Positions 15,612 through 22,771 of a stretch of DNA of 64,000 nt are shown here, one piece after another. Numbering within the stretch: position 1 is the first letter of the stretch; each line of letters starts with the position of its first letter. Source of the DNA: Parvimonas parva (GTDB lineage: Bacteria > Bacillota > Clostridia > Tissierellales > Peptoniphilaceae); the NCBI RefSeq assembly GCF_016552165.1, contig NZ_JACVDA010000009.1, positions 1-64,000 of the forward strand. Direction: 5' to 3'. Under the pieces are notes generated by a model. The model ran no database searches, had not been told where the DNA came from, and saw nothing but the letters and a program-made list of their open reading frames with translations. Both the position numbers and the translations under genes were made by a program.

Positions 15612-16832
15612 ATGTTTGGTTATTCAAAGAAAGAATTGAGCTGGATTTTATATGATTGTGCGAATTCTGCTTATTCTATGGCAATTACTACTGCATTATT
15701 CCCAATTTATTTTGGAATGGTTGGTGGAAATGAAATGAATTTAGGTTATTATAATTCATTTGCTAGTATTATTATTGCGATTATTAGTCCGATACTTGGA
15801 ACTATTGCCGATTTTAAGGGAATGAAGAAAAAATTATTTACATTATTTTCACTTATTGCAATTTTTTCTACATTATTTTTATCATTCGCTGATAATTTTG
15901 GCTTGCCTTTATTAATGACTTTTTTTATTTTAGGAAGTGTAACTTTTGCTGGAGGAAATATATTTTATGATGCGTTTTTAGTTGATGTAACTAATGATGA
16001 AAGAATGGATAAGATTAGTACAGCAGGATTTGCTTATGGTTACATAGCTAGTGTAATACCATTTATGTTTTGTTTGGGAGCGGTTTTGGTTTTTGGAATG
16101 AAAAATCCTCTTGGTTACCAAATAGGTTTTGTTATAACGGCTCTTTGGTGGTTGATACTTACCATTCCTATGTATAAGAATGTTGAGCAAATTTATGGAG
16201 TTGAACCTGTCCCTAATCCTGTTAGAGAAAGTTTTAAAACAATTTTTAACACTCTAAAGGATATTAAGAAAAATAAAATAGTTGTTATATTTTTATGTTC
16301 TTATTTTCTTTATATTGACGGAGTAGATACTATTATAAAAATGGTAATTCCTTATTCTAAATCTGTTTTAGATGCCGATAAGTTTAATACTCTTGTACTT
16401 TTAGGAATTCTTATTTATGTTCAAATAGTAGCTTTTCCATTTGCTATTATCTATGGAAGATTAGCAAGTAAGTTCGGAACAAGAAATATGATAAAATTAG
16501 GCATCGCTACATATATGATTTCAGTTATATTTGCATACTTTATGAGCAATTTACTACATGTTTTTGTTTTATCAACACTTATTGCATCTGCACAAGGTGG
16601 TATTCAAGCGTTGAGTAGAAGTTATTACGCAAAGATAATTCCAAAAGAAAATGCGAATGAATTTTTTGGATTTTATAATATATTTGGTAAATTTGCGGCT
16701 ATAATAGGACCTTTTATTATGAGCTTGATAACTACATTAACCGGAAATCCTAGATATTCGATACTTGGTATAATTCCTTTGTTTGTTGTAGGTTATTTAG
16801 TTATGTTACAATTACCTAAGGAAGAAAAGTAA
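15612..16832 (+). CDS. UMF1/Atg22-like major facilitator transporter
   Basis: A 406-residue protein with about 12 hydrophobic helices. The N-terminal motif KKELSWILYDCANSAYSMAI is the signature of the UMF1 (vacuole effluxer Atg22-like) family of MFS proteins. Further MFS features are LGTIADFKGMKKKLF (loop 2-3) and GRLASKFGTRNMIKLG (loop 8-9). Bacterial members are thought to export amino acids or similar solutes; the substrate is not known. GGAGGT precedes ATG 15612. The start of licD overlaps its stop, so the two form an operon transcribed from repeat array A. Confidence 0.85.
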   Translation: MFGYSKKELSWILYDCANSAYSMAITTALFPIYFGMVGGNEMNLGYYNSFASIIIAIISPILGTIADFKGMKKKLFTLFSLIAIFSTLFLSFADNFGLPLLMTFFILGSVTFAGGNIFYDAFLVDVTNDERMDKISTAGFAYGYIASVIPFMFCLGAVLVFGMKNPLGYQIGFVITALWWLILTIPMYKNVEQIYGVEPVPNPVRESFKTIFNTLKDIKKNKIVVIFLCSYFLYIDGVDTIIKMVIPYSKSVLDADKFNTLVLLGILIYVQIVAFPFAIIYGRLASKFGTRNMIKLGIATYMISVIFAYFMSNLLHVFVLSTLIASAQGGIQALSRSYYAKIIPKENANEFFGFYNIFGKFAAIIGPFIMSLITTLTGNPRYSILGIIPLFVVGYLVMLQLPKEEK

Positions 16833-17722
16833 TGATTTTTAAGTTTGATTCAAAAAATTCTTGGAGAATGAAACGAGAATTTAAAAAGACTAAGTTTGAT
16901 ATAGACTTTGATTCTTTAAAGAAAAAGGAATTGGAAATTTTAAAGGAATTTATTTCTTGTTGTGAACAAATGAATTTAACTTATTATATAAGTTATGGAA
17001 CTCTTATAGGAGCGATTAGACATGGTGGATTCATTCCTTGGGACGATGATATTGATGTTTGTATGCCAAGACCTGATTATGATAAATTTATTAGTGAAGG
17101 AAGTAAATTTTTACCTGAAAATTATTTTATTCAAACTATGGATACTGACCCTAAGTATGCTTTGAATTTTGCAAAACTTCGTGATAGTGATACAACACTT
17201 TTTGAAAAGCATGTTGTAGATGTTGATATAAATCATGGTGTATTTATAGATATTTTTCCTTTTGACGGATATGTTAAAGGACAAAATAAAGTTTTGGACT
17301 TGAGAGTAAAAGAAAATCCTGTTTTTGAAGAATCTGATACTAATATTATTTCAAATACTTTAAATGGATTAGGGAAAAAATTAACTTATAAGCTCGGAGA
17401 AACTATTCCTAATAAGTTAAAGACAGACCTTTCAAAATTATCTGTTCCTAAAGATAATCCTAGCTTTGAAGAGTCTGAGTATGTTGCTTGTTTGGTAGAT
17501 AGTTTTTCTATAATTCCTTTCAAGAAAGAATTTTTAGGAAAAGGAACAAAGGTTGATTTTGAAGGAATAAAGGTAAATGCTCCGGAAAATTATGATGAAT
17601 ATTTAAAAATTTTGTATGGAGATTATATGAAATTACCTCCTGAAGACCAAAGAGAAAATCACCATAATTTTCATATTGCTGATGTAAATAAAAGTTTTAG
17701 AGAATATCAAGAAAAAATTTAA
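16832..17722 (+). CDS. LicD-family protein (phosphocholine/sugar-phosphate transferase-like)
   Basis: A 296-residue soluble protein. The central nucleotidyltransferase-fold motif YYISYGTLIGAIRHGGFIPW, followed by DDDIDVCMPRPDYDKF, is diagnostic of LicD, whose members attach phosphocholine or related phospho-groups to teichoic acids and glycans. A second conserved patch GVFIDIFPFDGY is at about 137. No licA/B/C choline genes are nearby, so the donor is uncertain. Start ATG 16832 overlaps the UMF1 stop (TAATG). A role in wall-polymer decoration alongside the dlt operon is an inference. Confidence 0.85.
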   Translation: MIFKFDSKNSWRMKREFKKTKFDIDFDSLKKKELEILKEFISCCEQMNLTYYISYGTLIGAIRHGGFIPWDDDIDVCMPRPDYDKFISEGSKFLPENYFIQTMDTDPKYALNFAKLRDSDTTLFEKHVVDVDINHGVFIDIFPFDGYVKGQNKVLDLRVKENPVFEESDTNIISNTLNGLGKKLTYKLGETIPNKLKTDLSKLSVPKDNPSFEESEYVACLVDSFSIIPFKKEFLGKGTKVDFEGIKVNAPENYDEYLKILYGDYMKLPPEDQRENHHNFHIADVNKSFREYQEKI

Positions 17723-17747
17723 GCTATGAGTAATCGTAGCTTTTTTT
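17722..17747 (+). terminator. Terminator after licD
   Basis: Stem AGCTATGA/TCGTAGCT with one G-T pair, loop GTAA, and seven T. Confidence 0.85.
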
Positions 17748-17773
17748 GTTATAGTTGTAGAAATTTTTTTAAA

Positions 17774-17820
17774 AATATGATAAAATTAATACAGTTTTTA
17801 TGCCTTATTTTAAGGTGTTC
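17774..17820 (+). repeat. Possible decayed half-unit of the 89-bp repeat, acting as nadE promoter
   Basis: AATATGATAAAATTAATACAG followed by TTTTTATG, a TTATT-like run and GTGT matches the first half of array B units (63151) with 18 of 21 identities over the first block. It contains an extended -10 (TGATAAAAT, 17778-17786), which would be the promoter for nadE. The match could partly reflect shared promoter sequence rather than common descent. Confidence 0.4.
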
Positions 17821-17836
17821 TATGTGAGGGGGTGTA

Positions 17837-18547
17837 ATGATGAAAGAAGTTGTTGATAAACTTGTTAAATGGTTACAGGATTCTGTTAAAGAGGCTGGTT
17901 GTAAAGGTATAGTTTATGGGCTTAGTGGTGGAGTTGATTCTGCTGTTGTTGCCGGACTTTCAAAACTTGCTTTTGGAGATGAATCTTTGGCTATTATGAT
18001 GCCTATAAATAGTTGTGAAGAAGATGAAAAAGATGCTAAATTAGTTATTGAAAAATTTAATTTAAATGCAATAAAGGTTGATTTGTCTAAGACTTATTCT
18101 GAATTAGAAAAATCTGTTGAAAATGGAGATAATTCAATGGCTTATGCAAATATTAAGCCAAGACTTAGAATGACAACTTTGTATTATTATGCACAACTAA
18201 AAAAATATTTGGTAGCTGGAACCGGCAATAAATCGGAATTTACTGTTGGATATTTTACTAAATATGGGGACAGTGGCTCAGACTTAATGCCACTTGTTGA
18301 TTTTACAAAGAAAGAAATTTATGAACTTGCAAAGTATCTAGGTGTTCCGGATAAGATAATTCAAAAGCCACCGAGTGCAGGCCTTTTTGAAAATCAAACA
18401 GATGAAGATGAAATGGGTTTTTCTTATGATGATTTAGAAAAATTTATAAATAATGAAAAAATAGATTCAAATATAGAAGAAAAAATAAAGAGAATGGTAA
18501 AAATTTCTGAACACAAAAGAAATTTTGCTAAAAGTTTTAGGAGGTAA
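17837..18547 (+). CDS. nadE: NH3-dependent NAD+ synthetase
   Basis: A 236-residue ATP-pyrophosphatase-fold enzyme making NAD+ from nicotinic acid adenine dinucleotide with ammonia. The PP-loop YGLSGGVDSAVVAG is near residue 30. Family blocks GTGNKSEFTVGYFTKYGDSG and VPDKIIQKPPSAGL (then QTDEDEMG) are present. The short length and lack of a glutaminase domain indicate the ammonia-dependent form. ATG 17837 and ATG 17840 are adjacent possible starts behind GAGGGGGTG. yebC follows after 2 nt. Confidence 0.95.
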   Translation: MMKEVVDKLVKWLQDSVKEAGCKGIVYGLSGGVDSAVVAGLSKLAFGDESLAIMMPINSCEEDEKDAKLVIEKFNLNAIKVDLSKTYSELEKSVENGDNSMAYANIKPRLRMTTLYYYAQLKKYLVAGTGNKSEFTVGYFTKYGDSGSDLMPLVDFTKKEIYELAKYLGVPDKIIQKPPSAGLFENQTDEDEMGFSYDDLEKFINNEKIDSNIEEKIKRMVKISEHKRNFAKSFRR

Positions 18548-18549
18548 TT

Positions 18550-19293
18550 ATGTCAGGACATAATAAATGGAGTACGATTAAACATAAAAAAGGAAAAGAA
18601 GATGCTAGAAGAGGAAAGATATTTACAAAACTTGCACGTTATATAATTGTTGCAGTTAAAGAGGGTGGAGCAGACCCTGAATACAATCCATCTTTAAAGA
18701 CAGCTATTGAAAAGGCAAAGGCTGAAAATATGCCTAATGATAATATTGAAAGGGCATTAAAGAAAGGTGCAGGAGATGGAGATGCAAGTAACTACGAAAC
18801 TATAATTTATGAAGGATATGGTCCTGAAGGTATAGCTGTTATAGTTGAATGTTTGACAGATAATAGAAATAGAACTGCGGCAGATGTTAGACACGCATTT
18901 GACAAACATGGCGGAAATTTAGGACAAAATGGTTCGGTTTTATTTATGTTTGATAAAAAAGGTGTTATCGAAATGTCAAGAGAACAAGCTGAAGAAGATG
19001 AATTAATGGATTTTGCTTTAGAAAATGGAGCAAGTGATTTTGAATCTGATGATGAAGTTTATACAATTTATTCAGAAGTTTCTGATTTTATATCATTAAG
19101 AGATGCACTACAAGAAAAAGGATATACATTTAGTGAATGTGATTTAGAATATGTTCCAAGCAATAATTCTCAAATCTCAAATCCGGATAATATAAAGAAA
19201 ATGGTTAAGATGATTGACCAACTTGAAGATAATGACGATGTTCAAAATGTTTATCATAACTGGGAAGTGCCTGAAGATTTAGACGTTGAATAA
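18550..19293 (+). CDS. YebC/PmpR-family translation or transcription regulator
   Basis: A 247-residue protein of the TACO1/YebC family. The N-terminus MSGHNKWSTIKHKKGKEDAR is nearly invariant in the family, and LKTAIEKAKAENMPNDNIER and YEGYGPEGIAVIVECLTDN are further family blocks. Members bind DNA or help ribosomes through difficult peptide stretches; the exact role here cannot be read from sequence. Start ATG 18550 lies two bases after the nadE stop, with GGAGG inside the nadE end. Confidence 0.92.
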   Translation: MSGHNKWSTIKHKKGKEDARRGKIFTKLARYIIVAVKEGGADPEYNPSLKTAIEKAKAENMPNDNIERALKKGAGDGDASNYETIIYEGYGPEGIAVIVECLTDNRNRTAADVRHAFDKHGGNLGQNGSVLFMFDKKGVIEMSREQAEEDELMDFALENGASDFESDDEVYTIYSEVSDFISLRDALQEKGYTFSECDLEYVPSNNSQISNPDNIKKMVKMIDQLEDNDDVQNVYHNWEVPEDLDVE

Positions 19294-19294
19294 T

Positions 19295-19930
19295 ATGAAA
19301 AAGATATTTGCTTTTCTTATCTCCATAAGTATAGTTTTGTTTGTGCTATTGTATTCGATAGATTTTATGGCTAAAGATATTTCTTATTACAATAATTTTC
19401 ATAGTGAATATAAAATTGATGAGGTTTCCGGTTTATCTAAAGAATGGATAACTGAGGCTAGTGATTCTTTGGTTAAATTTATTAAAAATGGAGATAAAGA
19501 AGTTTTAAAGAAAAATTTTAATGAAAAAGAAATTTTGCACATGGAAGATGTATATAAATTATTTGTGCTTGATAGAATTGTATATATAACCTTGCTTATA
19601 ATTTCTTTAGCCGGTATTATTTACAAATTATCAAAAAAGGAAAATTATTTTTTTAATATGCTTAGGAAATATATTTTGATTTCTTATGCTTTAGTAATTT
19701 CTTTTTTAGGTATTTGTTCTTTATTCTTTTCTGAAAGTTTTATTTATTTTCATAAATTATTTTTTAGTAATGATTTATGGCTTTTGGACTATGAAACGGA
19801 TTTGATGATAAGAATTTTGCCAGAAGAATTTTTCTTTACATTATTTGTGAATGTTCTTATGATATCGACAGTAGCTGTTATTTTGATATATTTCTTTTTA
19901 AGAACTATAAAATTTGAAGAGCATAATTAG
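19295..19930 (+). CDS. DUF1461/TIGR01906 integral membrane protein
   Basis: A 211-residue protein with an N-terminal helix (about 3-25), an extracytoplasmic segment of about 75 residues, and three further helices. The block FHKLFFSNDLWLLDYETDLM, then IRILPEEFF, matches the most conserved part of the DUF1461 (TIGR01906) family, whose function is unknown. Start ATG 19295 follows the yebC stop by one base. A TTG at 19286 is in frame, but the M-K-K start fits better. No clear ribosome site, so translation probably depends on the upstream gene. Confidence 0.75.
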   Translation: MKKIFAFLISISIVLFVLLYSIDFMAKDISYYNNFHSEYKIDEVSGLSKEWITEASDSLVKFIKNGDKEVLKKNFNEKEILHMEDVYKLFVLDRIVYITLLIISLAGIIYKLSKKENYFFNMLRKYILISYALVISFLGICSLFFSESFIYFHKLFFSNDLWLLDYETDLMIRILPEEFFFTLFVNVLMISTVAVILIYFFLRTIKFEEHN

Positions 19931-19938
19931 GAGGTAAT

Positions 19939-20688
19939 ATGGAAGTTAAAATTGATAGAGTCGCATTCTCTCTTTTCGGAGTGGATATAATGTGGTATGC
20001 AATCATAATTTGTTTCGGAATTATGATGGGACTTTTTGTGGCAACAAAAAATTCTAAACTTAGAAATATAAAAGAAGATGAAATTTCTAATCTTTTGCTT
20101 TTTGCTTTGCCTCTTAGTGTCATTGGTGCTAGAATTTATTATGTGGCATTCGAATGGGAAAGTTATAAAGGTAATTTTTTATCAATGATAAACATTAGAG
20201 AAGGTGGACTTGCTATCTATGGGGCAGTTATTGTTGCAATAATTGTGGTTTACTTTTTTGGAAAATTCAAAAAAATTGATTTTAGAGATTTAGCTGATGT
20301 TTGTGCTCCGGGACTTATACTTGGACAAGCCATAGGAAGATGGGGAAACTTTATAAATCAAGAGGCTCATGGAACTGAAACGACATTACCATGGGCAGTT
20401 ATCATTGACGGGAAGAGATACCACCCAACATTTTTATATGAATCCATTGGCAATCTTTTGGTTTTTACATTTTTGATGATTTATATTAGGAAATACCAAA
20501 AGAAAAAAGGAGAAGTTGTATTACTCTATGCAATTTTTTATGGAGTGGTAAGATTTTTTGTAGAAGGTCTTAGAACGGATAGTCTTATGTTTTTAGGATT
20601 TAGAGTTTCGCAAGTGCTTTCTCTTGTTGGAGTAATTGTTGGAAGTTTACTTTTCTTCTTAAATAGAAAATACGGAAAAGATATTTAA
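19939..20688 (+). CDS. lgt: Phosphatidylglycerol--prolipoprotein diacylglyceryl transferase
   Basis: A 249-residue membrane enzyme with about seven helices. It attaches diacylglycerol to the lipobox cysteine of prolipoproteins, the first step of lipoprotein maturation. The signature GRWGNFINQEAHG is present, as are HPTFLYESIGNLLVF and YGVVRFFVEGLRTD. AGGAGGT sits just before ATG 19939, 8 nt after the DUF1461 gene. Last gene of the nadE-yebC-DUF1461-lgt run. Confidence 0.95.
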   Translation: MEVKIDRVAFSLFGVDIMWYAIIICFGIMMGLFVATKNSKLRNIKEDEISNLLLFALPLSVIGARIYYVAFEWESYKGNFLSMINIREGGLAIYGAVIVAIIVVYFFGKFKKIDFRDLADVCAPGLILGQAIGRWGNFINQEAHGTETTLPWAVIIDGKRYHPTFLYESIGNLLVFTFLMIYIRKYQKKKGEVVLLYAIFYGVVRFFVEGLRTDSLMFLGFRVSQVLSLVGVIVGSLLFFLNRKYGKDI

Positions 20689-20716
20689 TAATAGAAATTT
20701 AATAACAAAAAATTTT

Positions 20717-20751
20717 AAACTACATAGTTTTGTTCTATGTAGTTTTTTTTT
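20717..20751 (+). terminator. Terminator after lgt
   Basis: Perfect 11-bp stem AAACTACATAG/CTATGTAGTTT, 7-nt loop, long T-run. It separates the lgt operon from the division cluster. The stretch 20752-20895 that follows is almost pure A/T with no recognisable feature. Confidence 0.92.
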
Positions 20752-20895
20752 ATTCAAATTTTTAAAAAAAACATAAAATTTTTGAAAAAAATAGAAAAAT
20801 CCCTCCACTTTTTATTAATTTTTTAAAATTGTTGAAATTTTAGTATTTTTTATGAAAAATAAAAAATATTTTTTGAAAATTTTTTGTAAAAAGGG

Positions 20896-20924
20896 TTGCA
20901 AAATATGAAAAAATAGTATAAAAT
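20896..20924 (+). promoter_or_regulatory. dcw cluster promoter
   Basis: -35 TTGCAA (20896-20901), a 17-nt spacer, -10 TAAAAT (20919-20924), with an alternative TATAAT at 20924-20929. It is placed immediately before the MraZ operator. Confidence 0.65.
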
Positions 20925-20943
20925 ATAATTGTAATAATAAATG

Positions 20944-20968
20944 TGGGGTAATATGGAGCAAAATGGAG
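20944..20968 (+). promoter_or_regulatory. MraZ operator: three direct repeats at 10-bp spacing
   Basis: TGGGG (20944-20948), TGGAG (20954-20958) and TGGAG (20964-20968) are exactly 10 bp apart. This is the architecture of the E. coli MraZ operator (TGGGA repeats separated by 5 nt). It lies 24 nt upstream of the mraZ start and just downstream of the promoter, so autorepression by MraZ is the natural reading. Confidence 0.7.
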
Positions 20969-20991
20969 TTAGTTTTTAGGAGGTGATGGCA

Positions 20992-21423
20992 ATGTTCTTG
21001 GGAGATTTTCCTCATACATTAGATGATAAGGGCAGATTAATTATGCCATCAAAGTTTAGAAATGAACTAGGAACTAATTTTATTGTAACTCGCGGCCTTG
21101 AAGGTTGTTTATTTGTTTTTACAGAATCAAAATGGAATGAGTTTACAGAACAACTTAATTCAAAAGGATTGAGTAAAAAAGATGTTCGTTCAATTACAAG
21201 ATTTTTTTGTAGTTGTGCGATGACTTCGGATTTAGATAAACAAGGAAGATTTTTAGTTAATAAAAATTTGCGTGAATTCGCAGGGATTGAAAGAGATGTA
21301 ATGATTATTGGAGTTTCTGATAGAATTGAAATTTGGTCCAAGGAAAAATGGAATGAATACAGTGAAGCTGAATATAGTGATGATAATATTATGTCTGAAA
21401 AGTTTGACGGACTTGATTTTTAA
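20992..21423 (+). CDS. mraZ: Division/cell wall cluster transcriptional repressor MraZ
   Basis: A 143-residue DNA-binding protein with two AbrB-like SpoVT repeats: FLGDFPHTLDDKGRLIMPSKF at the N-terminus and MTSDLDKQGRFLVNKNLREF at about 75. It forms rings that bind short direct repeats upstream of its own operon. ATG 20992 is 8 nt after AGGAGG; upstream GTG 20983 and ATG 20986 are too close to that site. First gene of the dcw cluster, 11 nt before rsmH. Confidence 0.93.
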   Translation: MFLGDFPHTLDDKGRLIMPSKFRNELGTNFIVTRGLEGCLFVFTESKWNEFTEQLNSKGLSKKDVRSITRFFCSCAMTSDLDKQGRFLVNKNLREFAGIERDVMIIGVSDRIEIWSKEKWNEYSEAEYSDDNIMSEKFDGLDF

Positions 21424-21434
21424 GGAAGTTAGTT

Positions 21435-22367
21435 ATGGAATTTAATCATATACCTATAATGTTAGATGAAGTAATAGAAAATTTAAATATAAAACCTGAT
21501 GGAATTTATGTTGATTTAACTGTTGGTGGCGCAGGTCATTCAACTGAAATATTAAAAAGAATAAAAGATGGAAAACTTATTTGTGTTGACCAAGATGAAG
21601 AGGCTTTAGCAGTTGCAAAGGAAAGACTTTTAAAGATTTCTAATAATGTTTTGTTTTATAAAAGTAATTTTGAAAATTTTAAAGAAATATTAGATTATTT
21701 TGAAATAGGCAAAGTTGACGGTGTGCTATTGGATATAGGGGTTTCTTCTTATCAAATAGATAATGGTCAAAGAGGTTTTTCATATATGATAGACGCTCCA
21801 TTGGATATGAGAATGGATAGAAGTCTTGAAAAGAGTGCCTTTGATGTTGTAAATTATTATGATTCTAAAGATTTGGAATATATTTTTTATAACTATGGCG
21901 AAGAAAAATGGACAAAAAGAATAGTAGAATTTATAGTTAATTATAGAAAAGAAAAGTTTATAGAAACTACTTTTGAATTAGTTGATATTATTGAAAGGGC
22001 TATTCCCAAAGCTGTTAGGGCTAAGGGTGGGCACCCTGCAAAAAGGGTGTTTCAAGCTATAAGGATTGAGGTTAATAGAGAACTTGAAGTTATAAAAAAA
22101 GTTATTCCCGATATAGTGGATAGATTAAATGAAAATGGCAGATTGTGTATTATTACTTTTCATTCTTTAGAAGATAGGATTGTTAAAGATTCTTTTAAGA
22201 ATCTTGCAAAAGGTTGTACTTGCCCTAAAGAATTATATGTTTGTGTTTGTAACAATAAGCCTAAGATAAAAATTTTAACAAGAAAGCCTTTAATACCTTC
22301 AAAAGATGAAATGGACAAAAATTCTAGGTCAAAAAGTTCAAAGCTAAGAGTTTGTTCAAAAATTTAG
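21435..22367 (+). CDS. rsmH: 16S rRNA (cytosine1402-N4)-methyltransferase
   Basis: A 310-residue SAM-dependent methyltransferase (MraW) acting on C1402 of 16S rRNA. Family blocks: HIPIMLDEVIENL at the start, DLTVGGAGHSTEIL (SAM loop), DGVLLDIGVSSYQID (about 98), HPAKRVFQAIRIEVNREL (about 199) and ITFHSLEDRIVKDSF (about 238). Length is normal. It sits in its conserved place between mraZ and ftsL. Confidence 0.96.
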   Translation: MEFNHIPIMLDEVIENLNIKPDGIYVDLTVGGAGHSTEILKRIKDGKLICVDQDEEALAVAKERLLKISNNVLFYKSNFENFKEILDYFEIGKVDGVLLDIGVSSYQIDNGQRGFSYMIDAPLDMRMDRSLEKSAFDVVNYYDSKDLEYIFYNYGEEKWTKRIVEFIVNYRKEKFIETTFELVDIIERAIPKAVRAKGGHPAKRVFQAIRIEVNRELEVIKKVIPDIVDRLNENGRLCIITFHSLEDRIVKDSFKNLAKGCTCPKELYVCVCNNKPKIKILTRKPLIPSKDEMDKNSRSKSSKLRVCSKI

Positions 22368-22380
22368 GAGGAGGATTTAT

Positions 22381-22746
22381 ATGAGTACGGCTCAAGTAAA
22401 ATATATAGATGTGTCAAATGAGAGAATTTTAGAGAAAAAGAAAAAAGCCTACGGAATTACCAGAGAATCCAGTTTATATAAAAATATTACACTTTTTATA
22501 TTTGCTACTGTTACATTAGCTTTTAGTGTAGTAATTTTATATGGATATCTAAATATTGCTCAACAAAATAGAAAAATAAATGCACTAAACTCTGAAATTC
22601 GCTCATTAGAAACAGAAAAAGATGATTATGATATTAAGCTTGAGCCTTATAAATCTGTTGATAGGATTGAAAAGATTGCAAGGTTAAATTATAATATGGA
22701 TTTTCCAAAGAAAGAACAAGTTAAGTATTTGGATAAAATTGACTAA
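22381..22746 (+). CDS. ftsL: FtsL-like cell division protein
   Basis: A 121-residue bitopic protein with a charged cytoplasmic segment (about 1-35), one membrane helix (about 37-59) and an extracytoplasmic coiled coil (about 63-90) followed by KIARLNYNMDFPKKEQV, the septum-formation-initiator-type ending. FtsL partners with FtsQ/DivIB and FtsB/DivIC to activate the FtsW-FtsI synthase. Sequence conservation in this family is low, so the identification rests on topology, length and its place between rsmH and the PBP gene. AGGAGGA precedes ATG 22381. Confidence 0.8.
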   Translation: MSTAQVKYIDVSNERILEKKKKAYGITRESSLYKNITLFIFATVTLAFSVVILYGYLNIAQQNRKINALNSEIRSLETEKDDYDIKLEPYKSVDRIEKIARLNYNMDFPKKEQVKYLDKID

Positions 22747-22771
22747 TTAAACTTAAACAAGAGGAGTTTAA

